The notes beneath the pieces are model-generated. The model made no database searches. It saw nothing but the letters and a program-made list of their open reading frames with translations, and was not told where the DNA came from. This document shows, one piece after another, positions 52,112 to 64,000 of a stretch of 64,000 nucleotides of DNA. Within the stretch, counting starts at the first letter, position 1; every line of letters begins with the position of its first letter. The position numbers were made by a program, and so were the translations under genes. The stretch is from Prosopocoilus inquinatus (Eukaryota > Arthropoda > Insecta > Coleoptera > Lucanidae): NCBI GenBank assembly GCA_036172665.1, contig CM069876.1:39587001-39651000 (forward strand). Direction: 5' to 3'.

Positions 52112-53300
52112 TCTTATTTCCCTTGTTTTATATTAATTCAAATTATCTTTTGGGTTTTCGTTTTATTATTTTTATTCCTAATTTGCTGTTTGGGTTGGGT
52201 AAAGTTAGGTTGAGTTGAGTTGCATTGACATTGCGTTGGGTTGAACTTGATTGTAATTGAGTTTAAATTTATAAAAGGTAATTTTTTTTTGAGTTTACAC
52301 ATTTATTAAATTTTAAATATTTTCGAGTCACTCGAAATTTATTATTATTTCTAATTCGTTGTCTGGGTTGAGTGGAGTTAGGTTGATAAGTTGGACTGAC
52401 CTTGAGTTGGGTTGGGCTTGAATTGAATAATTTTTTTGAGTTTTACATTTATAAAATTTATTTGAGTCGCGCGAATTTAATCGAGTTAAGTTCAGTTAAG
52501 TTCGATTAGTCTTAATTCCAATAGTGTTTATATTTTTCGTTATTTTAAGGCGTTGAAGTTTTATTTTCCATTTTCCAGAACTTTATTTATTTGCTTGGTT
52601 TTTTGTAGTGTCACGTTGACTTGAGTTGGATTGAGCTTGAATTAGATTACACGTAATTTGATATTAAATTAATTAAATTGAGTTTTAGATTCTCAACGGT
52701 CAAATTTTTTTGAGTTTCGATTTTAATTTTAATTTTGACAATAGTTTAGGTCCACAATTTTAGGTCAAAAATTGTGGATCCGATTCCAAGGTAACTAGGA
52801 CAGGTCTTTTTCAAATTGGAGGCCAACTGGCTTTAGAGTTTTGAGTTTTCTTTTCCTTTTTTCTGGATTAAATTAGATTTTTATGATTTCTGTCGGACTT
52901 AATTCTCATTTGGCTTTGTTTTGAGTAATTTATAGTTTTAAGCATTTTCATTTTTTTTTAATGATTTGCTGGATACAGTTAGGTTGAGTTGTGTTGGATT
53001 GATCTTGAGCTGGGTTGGACTAAATTTAATTGTTTTGATTTTTTATTTTCTATTTCGAAGTTTTGAGTATTGAGTTATAATTCCTTACATATAACTTTTT
53101 CAACATTTTTATATACTTGAGACAAGTTCAGTTGAGTTCGGTTGGCTTTAATTCCGATCGAGTTAAATTTTTGTAAATTTAAGGCATTGGAATTTTTAAA
53201 GTTTAAAATTTTAAATTCTTGGCAGATTTAACTTTTTTTTAGTCTTAATTTTTGCTTTTTTTTATATTAAGTTTTTTTTTTACACTACACTAAAATGACG
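52112..53300. repeat. degenerate TG-rich interspersed tandem repeat
   Basis: A motif of the form AGTTAGGTTGAGTTG ... TTGAGTTGGGTTGGGCTTGA recurs near 52205, 52377 and 52979, with a weaker copy near 52615. Spacing is uneven (about 170-370 bp). The copies are diverged, and no coding function is seen. Confidence 0.5.
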
Positions 53301-54861
53301 CATTTATCTCCTTCCATGTATGTCTTCTACTTGGAGGCATTTTTTTTCTGACAGTTTAAAAGGAAACAGGGGAAATCACAGAATATTTAAAAAAAAATGT
53401 ATATTGAAAGATACTGCAAAGAAATAATAAAATTTTTTTATATGTAACAAAACGAGAATCCTCCGTTTTTTTTTTTTTTTTGAAGCAAACTACTTTGGTC
53501 TGAGGCAAAGGATTTAATCACATTTCGCTCTTTCATTCCGCTTTTTAATATACACACAGAATCTCTCCGTTTCCCTTTTGCCCGGCTCTACGGTACGCCA
53601 TATTTATACACTTTAGAACGCAATTAATTTCCAACCATGCCGGGAACTCACGCCTTGCATTTCGAGAGCATCGCTCTGCTTGCATTTAGTGTTTCACTGC
53701 GGTCCATCATAAAACTTTGATTTGAATAAAGACGCTGCAACAAAGCGAGAAATCGCTCGAATCTGCAGAAATAAAGTCTCGAGGGTTGGCGAGACTTGTT
53801 TATGCAGAAGTAATCTGTGACGGGTCTTTCACGAACTTGAACATTTTGAAATATTCATGAAACCAGAACAGATGGTTTGAAGTTTTAAGCTTTCAAATAA
53901 GGTAAGAGGATTTTGCCAGAATTCATGTCTATGAAATGAGGGACACAAGAGATTTGTTCGAGGAAGAGTCCAGAAGCGTCCTAGAACCATCAGGAGCATG
54001 CACACAACAAGAAAACTTAGTTTTTTTTTTGTAATGTGCATGCTGCTCCTGTCATGACATGACACTGACTATGTCAGTTGTTGGCTTAGAGATTTAGCCT
54101 CCAACGTGTATAGTTTTTTCTATACGTAGCAATGACCACCTTATGAGTACAATTAAAAATGAACTCAAGCAACACTTATAAACAAACACAAAAGAAGAAA
54201 CCCTCTCCAGATGAAAGAAAAATCATCAGGCCAAGGATCAGACAGTGAAACTAAAAGGCCCTAATCCTGGAAAGACAGGGCTCTCGTTTTAACGTCTCGA
54301 GGAATTTTGGGGATATCACCTTGCTGCACTTTATAAGAGATAACACTCCCCTATCAAAACAAAGACAAAATCCAAAACCTCCAAGTTATCGGTGAGAACG
54401 AACTCCTGAACCCAGACAAGTCATTGATTAACTGTAATCAACCAATAAAAACCGTGGCATTCCTTATCACGCCTGCCGCCATAAACTAGACAGACGTCTT
54501 AAAATTTTAATCGCTTGTAAATAACCAAGTGCATTCTCTTGTATTCGTTTTATAACGTGATTAAATTTGGTTGTCTGCAATTTGTAAGTAAGTCAGAGGC
54601 GCACTTAAAAATAAGCGCGTCCGATTCGGCTAAAAATACCTCCGCGATGCTTTTGCCCAAGAAGAACCGTTCCCGGGATTCGTTTATCTCGAGACGGATT
54701 GGGTTTCGAACATGTGGTCGATAAACGAAGAAAATCCCTTTCGAGCGCTTCTCTGTATCTGTTTAGATGTAAGCGGAAGAATTGCGAGAGCATCGTCGAC
54801 ATGACCACTCATCAAGTCACAGATTTCAGACGTCTGTTGCAATCAGACCTTTTTATAGTCT
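53301..54861. other. unassigned region
   Basis: No gene was recognised. Homopolymer T and A runs occur near 53465-53480. The frames seen are short and have no recognisable domain. Confidence 0.4.
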
Positions 54862-57800
54862 GTAAGTGTGTTTAGAAGAAGAAGAAGCAAATCTGTTATT
54901 AAAAATTCCAAAGGAAATCCTGATCCTAAGACTACAGACCAGTGCCGCTATTTCTTTTTTCCCAAACTTTTCAATGGTCAAGTCAGAGTAGGTCGAAGTA
55001 CAAGTGTTTTTAAAACAGAAGAACCAGACTTTCTTAGACAATGTCAAAAAGATTTAATCAGGTCCTGACTCAAGGCCGAAGACCACTCTTCGCCGTGTTT
55101 TTTTGGTGGATTCCTTTCACGAAAATTTTCTAATGGCCAAGAGTACGTGGAAGTGAAAGTGTTTTTAAAACATAAGAAGTAAATGGTTCTAAGGAAATTT
55201 CAAAAAGAAAAAGTTTAATCAGGTCCTGACCTAGACCCAAAGACCACTCTTCGCTGTCTTTTTTGGTAGACTCCGTTTACCCAAACTTTCTAATGGCTAA
55301 CTTAGAGTAGGTGGAGTTGCAAGTGTCTTTAAAACAGAAGAAGCAAATGGTTCTTAGAGAATTCCAAAAAGAAAAGATTTAATCAGGTCCTGACCTCGAG
55401 GCAAGAGACCGCTGTCTGGAGAAAACTCTTCGCCAAGTTTCTTGGCAGTTACTTTCTTTCACTCAAACTTTTTAATAGTAAAGTCATAGTATGTGGAAGT
55501 GCAAGTGTTTTTAAAACAGAAGAAGCAAATCTGGTCTTAAAAATTCCAAGGGAAATCCTGATCCCAAAGATAAAGACCAGTACCTTGAGGAAACTCGTCG
55601 CTACGTTTTTTGTTTTTGTTCCAAAACTTTTTAATGGCCAAGTCAGAGTAAGAGGAAGTGCAAGGTGTTTTTAAAACAGAAGAAGCAAACGTTTTTAGAC
55701 CTAACGCCCAAGACTCCTTTCACCCAAACTTTCTAATGACCAAGTTAGAGTAGATGGAAGTGCTAGTGTTTTTTAAATAAAAGAAGCAAATGGTTCTTGG
55801 AAAATACCAAAAGAAAAAGATTTAATCAGCCCCTGACCTCAAGGCCGAAGACCAACGCCTTGAGAGAACCCTTGGCCAGCCTCCTTTCACCAAAATTTTT
55901 TAATGGCCAAATCACAGTAGTTGGAAGTGCAAGGGTTTTTAAAATAGAAGAAACAAATCTGGTCTTAAAAATTCCAAAGGAAATCCTGATCCCAAGGCTA
56001 AAGACCAGTACCTTGAGGAAACTCGTCGCTACGTTTTTTTTTTCTTGATCCAAAACTTTTTAATGGCCAAGTCAGAGTAAAAAGAAGTGCAAGGTGTTTT
56101 TAAAACAGAAGAATCAAACGTTTTTAGACCTAAGGCCCAAGACTCCTTTCACCCAAACTTTCTAATGGCCAAGTTAGAGTAGATAGAAGTGCTAGTGTTT
56201 TTAAAACAAAAGAAGCAAACGGTTCTTAGAAAATACCAAAAGGAAAAGATTTAATCAGGCCCTGACCTCAAGGCCGAAGACCACCGCCTTGAGAAAACTC
56301 TTCGCCTTGTTTACTGGCAGCCTCCTTTCAACAAAACTTTTTAATGGCAAAATCACAGTAGTTGGAAGTGCAAGTGTTTTTAAAACAGAAGAAGCAAATC
56401 TGGTCTTAAGAATTCCAAGGGAAATCCTGATCCCAAGGCTAAAGACTAGTGCCTTGAGGAAACTCGTCGCTACGTTTTTTTTTCTTGATCCAGAACTTTT
56501 TAATGGCCAAGTCAGAGTAAGAGGAAGTGCAAAGTGTTTTTAAAACAGAAGAATCAAACGTTCTTAAACCTAAGGCCCAAGACTCCTTTCACCCAAACTT
56601 TCCAATGGCCAAGTTAGAGTAGATAGAAGTGCTAGTGTTTTTAAAATGGAAGAAGCAAATTGTCCTTAGAAAATTCCAAAAAGAAAAGATTGAATTAAGT
56701 CCTGACCTCAAGGCCAAAGACCACCGCCTTGAGAAAACTCTTCGCCTTGTATATTGGCAGCCTCCTTTCAACAAAACTTTTTAATGGCCAAATCACAGTA
56801 GTTGGAAGTGCAAGTGTTTTTAAAACAGAAGAAGTAAATCTGGTCTTAAAAATTCCAAGGGAAATCCTGATCCCAAGGCTAAAGACTAGTGCCTTGAGGA
56901 AACTCGTCGCTACGTTTTTTTTTCTTGATCCAAAACTTTTTAATGGCCAAGTCAGTGTAAGAGGAAGTGCAAAGTGTTTTTAAAACAGAAGAATCAAACG
57001 TTCTTAGACCTAAGGCCAAAGACTCCTTTCACCCAAACTTTCTAATGGCCAAGTTAGAGTAGATGGAAGTGCTAGTGTTTTTTAAACAGAAGAAGCAAAT
57101 GGTTCTTGGAAAATACCAAAAGGAAAAGATTTAATCAGGCCCTGACCTCAAGGCCGAAGATCAACGCCTTGAGAGAACCCTTGGCCAGCCTCCTTTCACC
57201 AAAATTTTTTAATGGCCAAATCACAGTAGTTGGAAGTGCAAGTGTTTTTAAAACAGAAGAAGTAAATCTGGTTTTAAAAATTCCAAGGGAAATCCTGATC
57301 CCAAGGCTAGTGCCTTGAGGAAACTCGTCGCTACGTTTTTTTTTTCTTGATCCAAAACTTTTTAATGGCCAAGTCAGAGTAAAAAGAAGTGCAAAGTGTT
57401 TTTAAAACAGAAGAATCAAACGTTCTTAGACCTAAGGCCAAAGACTCCTTTCACCCAAACTTTCTAATGGCCAAGTTAGAGTAGATGGAAGTGCTAGTGT
57501 TTTTTAAACAGAAGAAGCAAATGGTTCTTGGAAAATACCAAAAGGAAAAGATTTAATCAGGCCCTGACTTCAAGGCCGAAGACCAACGCCTTGAGAGAAC
57601 TCTTCGCCAGCCTTCTTTCACCAAAATTTTTTAATGGCCAAATCACAGTAGTTGGAAGTGCAAGTGTTTTTAAAACAGAAGAAGTAAATCTGGTCTTAAA
57701 AATTCCAAGGGAAATCCTGATCCCAAGGCTAAAGACTAGTGCCTTGAGGAAACTCGTCGCTACGTTTTTTTTTGTTGATCCAGAACTTTTTAATGGCCAA

Positions 57801-58045
57801 GTCAGAGTAAGAGGAAGTGCAAGGTGTTTTTAAAACAGAAGAATCTAACGTTCTTAGACCTAAGGCCCAAGACTCCTTTCACCCAAACTTTCTAATGGCC
57901 AAGTTAGAGTAGATGGAAGTGCTAGTGTTTCTAAAACAAAAGAAGCAAACGGTTCTTAGAAAATTCCAAAAAGAAAAGATTTAATCAGGTCCTGACCTCA
58001 AGGCCAAAGACCACCGGCTCGAGAAAACTCTCCGCCGTGTTTTTT
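54862..58045. repeat. 3.2-kb tandem array with higher-order structure
   Basis: Monomers starting around TTTTTAATGGCCAA, followed by a variable AGT word, GAAGTGCAAGTGTTTTTAAAA and CAGAAGAAGCAAA, repeat throughout. From about 55725 they form a higher-order unit of three monomers (variants reading TCACAGTAG, TCAGAGTAA and TTAGAGTAG). TCACAGTAG recurs near 55911, 56351, 56791, 57218 and 57644, so the period is about 426-440 bp. Units left of 55700 are more diverged and irregular. One variant stays open for up to 101 codons on the plus strand (FNGQITVVGSASVFKTEE then a REILIPRLKT segment), but I recognise no protein. Confidence 0.85.
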
Positions 58046-59815
58046 TTTGGCGGCCTCCTTTCTTCCAGCGGCGTTTGAGGAATACCGCCGCAGCTGCTGC
58101 TGCTTGTGGTCATCACCTACCGCCAGCGATGAAGTTTCTAAACCCATTTGAATACGCAAGTGTGTTAACAAACGCATAAATCAAATTCACTTTATCGGAA
58201 TTGTGTTGAAAACATTTCAGATAGAGGCATTGTGTTGATGGCAATTCCGCGTATCCAGATGGCGATAACCTACTTCGACACGAAACTGGATTTCCGTAAA
58301 CAAATTGGCGACCAAAAGCCAAAAGGTCTCTACATAGACATGTTACAAAACACAAAAGAAGATTTCAATTCGCCAAAGCCAAAGTCAAAGTCAAAGTCCA
58401 GGAGCTCTCCACACGTGCTGACATACTTGTTGACATGCTTGAAATACACATAAGAATTGTTTGGAATATGCAGAATTTAATTTCAAAATTAGAAAGCACG
58501 TTTGAAGTAAAATTGATTCAAACAAGCAAATCTGAATTCCACAATCTCAAGACTTTTCTACCGCACCGATATACTCGCAGTATCTTTAAAAAAAAATTAT
58601 CTCAACACATAAACTTGAAATTTCATGAATAAATAAGTCAAGGGATCTCCACATACGCGTTGAAATACTCGTAAACATGTTCGAAGTGTCATAATATGAC
58701 ATTATTATCCAAATATGTTTGTTGCAAACTTAGTGTTGCCGTCGATGGATGAGCAGTTGAATCTTAATCGAATCTTCCTCAGAACCAATTGTGGTAATGA
58801 GATCATGAAGGAAGGCATTCCGCAGACGATCCTAAATCCGAACCGAACGCGAATGGGCTATATAATCGGACGCGTCGTCCATAAATTACGGTTTTATTCA
58901 ATCGGAACCTATCAGTGGGAGTGCCAACATTGTTACGTCGATCAATATTACCGGAAACGAAGCTCGCTCTCAAAGATTGCTTGCTGCACGCCGCCAAATC
59001 CGTCACAGACTTTAATTAAAAGAGTGAAACTCTAGGAGCTCTCGAAATTACACGCTCAATCGAACATATTCGTATTTGAATACCTCATCGCGCCGTTTTT
59101 GGAACGAGTTTCTAGGTTACTGACTTGTCTGATTATTCAAATGCGAAGTACCATATTTGGCGATGTGCATGCAGAACTGTCCGCTACGAAAACGGACGTG
59201 CTGTTTACTCCCCGTTTCTGTTTCAACACTTGAAAGTCAGGATGTTATCGAATTTAATTAATTATTGCTCTTAAAATTGATAATTTATCCTAATTAGGAC
59301 TATGTGAAATTCTAATGGTGGCATTAAGGCGATAAGAGTATCGCAGCTATAAAGATATCAAACGGGCTAGTAATTTATGTGCTTCGTTTTCGAACGTATT
59401 AGAAAGGGACGGGTTTATTACCTATAATTTATAATAGCGATGTGTCTTATCAAACAATTAAAAACAATATATAACGCGATAATTTAGTTTTAACGTCGCG
59501 GAAGAGATTGTTTCGTCCGAACGGGAACGCCCTGTATAATAGGAGAACGAGTTGCATGCATTCCAACGTAAAAGTGTACACAAGAGAAGGTGTGCCAAGT
59601 CTTCCATGTTTTTATTTCGAACGGCCATCCATCGTTAGGTCAAGAGGATAAATGTTGGTGTTGAAGTTGCGTCCGTTATAAAATTCTAGATGGCGCCGTC
59701 CGCGTCCGTCACATAAATGACCGTCGCGGTATGCGCCAATTAACCAAGGGAGGGAGTGATCGGCGACAACTTTGTTTCTTCAAGTTTTAACCAAAGTAGA
59801 AATAATTTTTAATAA
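58046..59815. other. unassigned region right of the array
   Basis: No gene is supported. The 106-codon frame at 58715-59035 has several Cys and Arg residues but no recognisable domain or splice context. A CTCF-like core is noted at 59687-59697. Confidence 0.4.
59687..59697 (+). promoter_or_regulatory. CTCF-like core motif
   Basis: TAGATGGCGCC fits the conserved CTCF core YAGRKGGCRS exactly. A single short match carries little weight without flanking information or binding data. Confidence 0.2.
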
Positions 59816-60141
59816 GTATGATTTCTCGAATAAGTACATATAAAAATAGCATAGGTCAGGTGACGTTACCCTCATGTACTCAAATCGCAATTATTTTACT
59901 TTTTTCGTGAAACGAACAATGTCGTAAGTATAGTATGTTGCTTCGATTGAAGATAAAGAAGACGGTTGAAATGACTTCGAATAGGTATAAAAATAGCGTA
60001 GGTCATGAGACGTTACCCTGAGGTACTGAAATCGCAATTATTATTATTTTTTTTTTTTTGATAAACGAACAATGTGAGGTATAGTATGTTGTTTCGATTC
60101 AAATTAAAGGAGACGTTAAGAAGATGTTGGTTGAAATGAGT
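59816..60141. repeat. tandem duplication, about 149-bp unit
   Basis: Two copies (about 59822-59972 and 59973-60141) share TATAAAAATAGC, TAGGTCA, GACGTTACCCT, TCGCAATTATT, CGAACAATGT and GTATAGTATGTTG in the same order. Divergence is mainly in T-runs and short indels. Confidence 0.75.
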
Positions 60142-60446
60142 AAAGTTGGGCCTCACGAAGTTATCAGGCGTCTTATCTTAATTCGCCCGTGAAATATGGC
60201 CGTTTTCAATGAAGTCCAATTTAGAATTTGGCCGGCAAATGGATCCGGCGGGCGCTTCGCATAAATCCCAATTAGCGCGAGCGCTTAGCACGTCGGCGTC
60301 GCTCGTAAAAAGGCGTTCGCGAGTGTTTCTAAATTTAATAGGTGGGTTTGAATTTGCAAATGAGTTTTATTTGAGCTGTTCATGACACGCTCCTCTATAA
60401 ATAAATACAGTAAAAGGAATCCATGCAAAAACGAGCGAGCAAAACT

Positions 60447-61312
60447 GAACATCAGAAAAATGTGACAGATAAGAAGCCCCTAAACTTTTTGAAGGTACCA
60501 CGTATCTTACATATCTGGTACGCTTCGGAAAGTTTCAACTTTACGTTCTTTACAACGATTCAGGACTAGACAAAATAATAAAATTAAAATGACCGCAGTC
60601 CTAAGTCATCCAGAACGTATGGAAATTCAAAGATACTACAAAAAATTGTATCGGAAAGGAAAGCCAGAAAATACAACTTTGAAATGGAGGAAAATTGAAT
60701 ACCAGAAAAGTGTGACAGATAAGAAGCCCAAAATCTTTTCGAACGTACCACGTATCTTACATAATATCTGGTACGCTTCTGAAGGTTCCAAGCTTACGAA
60801 CTTCAGAACTTTACAGCGATTCAAGATTAGATAAAATAATAAAATTAAAAAGACTGCATGTTGGATCCAGAACGTATGGAAATTCAAAGACACAAAAAAG
60901 TAAAGCCAGAAATGACAAATTTAGAAGAAAAAAACATTGAAATGTGATATGGAAGGGTCAAATAAAATTTTCAAACTTTTCGAATCTACCACGTATCTTA
61001 TACAGTGTGTTTCCTGGATGGACTTAACTATACTTGTAAATATATTTTTAAAATAAGCTTTTCCACATTTGTAGTTTCTGGTTCTTCTTTGCAATTTTTT
61101 TTTTCGTCACTTTTCTTATAAAGACAAAGTTTTTATTTGCATTAAGTTTTGTGATTTTAACTTTTTTTCTTGTAGAGAATTTGTAAGGTTGGTTGGTAAG
61201 TCTTGCTATATGTATTTTGATTTTGAAATGCGAGCCAATGTATAAATCTCGAAACTTTATGAACGTACGACGTATACAGTGTGTCCCTGGATGGACGTAA
61301 TTATACATGTAA
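60447..61312. repeat. tandem repeat of about 250 bp, two full copies plus partials
   Basis: GTGACAGATAAGAAGCCC, TACCACGTATCTTACAT, CTGGTACGCTTC, ACAAAATAATAAAATTAAAA and CAGAACGTATGGAAATTCAAAG occur in order in copies starting at about 60447 and 60697. A degraded third copy is at about 60880-61000. ACAGTGTGT..CCTGGATGGAC follows at 61002 and again at 61272. The 81-codon frame in copy 1 is not recognised as a gene. Confidence 0.65.
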
Positions 61313-61682
61313 ACTTTCTTATTTTGCATTTTAGGAAGAAAAGTCATTCTTCTTAAAAAAAAAGTTGTTCTTCTCCTCAGACAGTACCAAAATTTGTATG
61401 CTGTTATCTATCTGTACCTAAACCTAAACAGTTTTGGAGATATTTAACATTTTGTCATTTTGAAATTTCTGATACGTTGCTTATTACTACGGCCACTCTC
61501 GAACAATAAAAATACCTTTAATGATGACTTACAATAATCAGTATCAACTTCATCTGTATCAAAAATCTTTTTCTTGTTACATCATTATGTTATACATAAA
61601 AATATGTAGAATTTTTTGGGCGATCCAAATTTAGTATCATATACAAGATGTTTTATTTAAAATAAAAAAGTTGCATCCACTG

Positions 61683-63192
61683 CAGTATGATCCCTTGAAT
61701 TCGTACATGACCTCTTGAATCCGAACCTCCAGTAATTTGAACAAAGACTTGCTAGTCCGAACATCGAAGTAATTCCCGCTACGTAAATGGGGGAAATCCT
61801 TTCTTTGGTTTCATGTTTTTTGAGAAATGCTCCGGATGCTGTTCATCGTTTATTAGAACGTTGACCATTATAGTTCACTTCAATTTGCATTGCAATTTAG
61901 AACAGAGATAATGTCTAAAAAGAAACACGAATGAAAAAATTGAGCTTGTCAAACACTTCAGTGACCAAGCTCTGAAAAATAATAAGAAAAACCAAGCGCG
62001 GTAACTGAATTACCTTATGCGAACTTAAATTGATTAAACGATGCATCGATGAAGCTGTGAATCGTTGGAACGATAGATCGATGAGTCGATGAAGTGATAG
62101 ATCCATGAGTTGATGCAATAATGGGTTAATGAAACGATGGATCGGTGGATTAATAAAGCAATGGATTGGTGAAGCGATGGATCGATGAAACGAACGATCA
62201 GTGAAGCGACAGATCGTTGAAGCGATGGATCAATGAAAAATCGATGGGTAAATTAATTGATGATCGATGAAGAAAAATATATCTGTTTACGTACAGAAAA
62301 CTATCGATGATGCGATGATCTGATGACTCAATGGATAGATAAACGGATGAAACGATGAAGTGTTGAATTTATGAATCGATGAATTAAGGAGACGATAGAT
62401 GGATCAAGTGAATGATGGCTGATGCAATGAATAGAAGAAGCAATGGATCGATGAATTAATGAGGCGATAAATGGATGAAGCGATGGATCGATCAAGCGTT
62501 GGATCGATGACGACTTGGATCGATAAAACGACGTATTGATTAAACGAATGTCGAACTTACGATGCAATGGATCGATATACTGTTAATTCGATGAAGCGAT
62601 GGAACAATAAAGTCATGGATCGAAACGATAGATTAATTGAAGTGATGAATCGACAGATAAAATAAAATAAACTACCGACAGATAATTAAATATTCTCGAG
62701 TCACAACGACTGGAGAAATTCAACTGACGTTTTTGTAATTGTAAAGAGATTTTACAGGTTTTTTTACACGTTTCAGCTACAAATCGCTTCAGTTACAAAA
62801 GTGATCAAGCCAGGTTTTTAAATTATTTCAATGAAAAAACCTTCAATAATTTAAAATGTAAAGAAAATAGTTAAATAATTTTATGAAAATTATATTTATC
62901 AATTTTTTTTAGAGGACTACGTGGGAAATTATCATTTTCAATTCATAATTTAAGAAACATTTACAAATACATACATTTGGAGTATCAGGCATCTCACCTC
63001 CTTAGGGCACAAAAGGGCTAAGAGTTTAGAGGGGGGTTAATTTTTGATTTGAAAATAAAGAATTTTTTAATGTGAGAATACATACATAATTTGAAAAATG
63101 AATATTTTCTATCTTTTGTACGATAGTCCGAATATTTCAGAAATCCGGATCAACTAGTGCAATTATTAATTCGGATTCAAGAGGTTCCACTG
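61683..63192 (+). mobile_element. Tigger/pogo-like DNA transposon remnant
   Basis: The right end, read in reverse from 63192, is CAGTGGAACCTCTTGAATCC and is followed by TA. The left end region (61683-61725) begins CAG and carries the same ACCTCTTGAATCCGAA word. At 61911 an ATG opens MSKKKHE and, after a frame break, EKIELVKHFSDQ follows, which resembles the start of a pogo/Tigger transposase (psq-type helix-turn-helix). The rest of the transposase is replaced by minisatellite sequence. It is clearly inactive. The left border is less certain because no TA precedes it. Confidence 0.6.
62030..62660 (+). repeat. GATCGATGAAGC-type degenerate minisatellite
   Basis: Roughly 16-base units of the form GATGGATCGATGAAGC repeat with many point changes and small indels over about 630 bp. 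The repeat lies inside the Tigger-like remnant and gives His/Ser/Ile-rich spurious frames on the minus strand. Confidence 0.8.
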
Positions 63193-64000
63193 TATTTTGA
63201 TTCATCCTGTATACATGAAAATAATTTCATGTTGTAGATCTCTCAAAATTAAAACAAACATATCTTGAAACTTCTTTTTGTATATCTTTGTATACTAATT
63301 ACCGAGATTCTGCCCGAGTACACACTATCGGGACATTCTGTATAAGTAACGCGTTCATAAACTTTAGTGCGTTTACGTTGTGGCTTCTCCATTTCCGCCG
63401 CATTTCGAATAAAATCACATAGTGTTACCAACTTTATAAAACTGTAGTTCAAGCCAAGAGTATAGAGTGATAAAATCTAAATCATTATCAGTAGAAGCGA
63501 TATTTTGAGAAAAAAAAACAAAAGGAAAAAAAAAGAGAAGGAAAAACTACAAACTCAAAAGAGTTCGACTTAGAAAGTCAAAATTACAAACTCAAAAGAG
63601 GTCGAAGATTAAATTAGAAAGAGGCAGGGCGTCCATTTAAATTAGTTAATATTTAAATCAATTATTTCTACGAATCCCTCCCTTAATTACAACATTAATT
63701 TAATTCGATTAAATTTAATTTTGTTTTTATTACACGAGCGAAGAATCAAATTGAACTAGACGACTACATCTGGGTTTAATTAACGTCTTACTTGTTTCTT
63801 TTTTTCCAGTTAAAGAAAGAGGACAGGACAGGACTCACCAGTTAATAAGTATTTAGCAAAATCCATCCGAAATTCCGTTACTTTCTGGAATGCGCCAGAC
63901 GCGCACGAGTTTGCATATTTTTCTATTTTTATTTACACCCGATTCGCAGATTTTATCGGGCACGTGTATATATAGATTTTTAATGATTTTTCAAGGCCGG
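63193..64000. other. unassigned right end of window
   Basis: No exon was recognised. Words such as ATCCTGTATACATG just right of the Tigger-like end, and ATACAAGATG left of it (about 61640), may be ends of an older element into which it inserted. Confidence 0.35.

Noticed and set aside
54862..58045. CRISPR array
   Set aside because: The repeats are adjacent 100-180 bp monomers with no regular spacers, and the DNA is eukaryotic.
58715..59035. 106-codon plus-strand frame with Cys residues
   Set aside because: No recognisable motif, promoter or splice site, and it lies among repeats. Chance open frame is the simplest explanation.
61915..62567. His/Ser/Ile-rich minus-strand frames
   Set aside because: These are translations of the GATCGATGAAGC minisatellite.

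Overview
The window is AT-rich animal nuclear DNA: spliced genes with short GT-AG introns (about 46-60 bp is common), AATAAA signals, and long gene-poor stretches full of decayed transposons. Insect introns, an insect-style peroxidasin and a NeuroD-type bHLH gene (a family absent from Drosophila as far as I know) suggest a non-dipteran insect, perhaps a beetle. The species is inference, not proof.

Layout. Positions 1-22900 hold no gene I can support. They contain T-rich tandem repeats (2.4-3.85 kb), a 2.7-kb element with 30-bp terminal inverted repeats (5471-8194) carrying nested elements, a roughly 0.75-kb tandem duplication (11.7-13.2 kb), a Tigger/pogo-like end (17.6 kb) and two copies of a small palindromic MITE (20.06 and 20.83 kb). 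Positions 22.9-35 kb are a compact block of six genes: SmD1 (SNRPD1) and CCDC167 converge tail to tail; CCDC167 and GTF3C4 diverge from a 518-bp spacer; GTF3C4 and a NeuroD-family gene converge with 124 bp between stop codons; NeuroD and enkurin diverge; NUDT21/CFIm25 follows. From 35.8 kb to at least 45.1 kb the minus strand carries peroxidasin (LRRs, four Ig domains, heme peroxidase), whose first exon with signal peptide and LRR-NT was not found. Its 4.66-kb intron hosts a tRNA-derived SINE and a complete non-autonomous hAT element with a perfect 8-bp target duplication.

Positions 45.1-64 kb are repeat-rich: a TTAA-flanked foldback MITE, a relative of the hAT interior, a candidate small secreted-peptide gene with a CRE, TATA box and initiator (50.43-50.96 kb), a Penelope-like element fragment beside a hammerhead-like core on the opposite strand (51.2-52.1 kb), a 3.2-kb tandem array with three-monomer higher-order units (54.86-58.05 kb), further tandem duplications, and a Tigger/pogo remnant invaded by a GATCGATGAAGC-type minisatellite (61.7-63.2 kb).

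The recognisable genes are mostly housekeeping RNA machinery: spliceosomal SmD1, Pol III factor TFIIIC and the pre-mRNA 3'-end processing factor CFIm25. Beside them sit one ciliary gene (enkurin, with an X-box just upstream), one neurogenic transcription factor and one extracellular-matrix enzyme. They share promoter or 3' space but form no single pathway. The most novel item is the candidate peptide precursor at 50.68 kb, but an LTR or chance origin is not excluded. All gene models were spliced by eye from frame and splice-site consensus.
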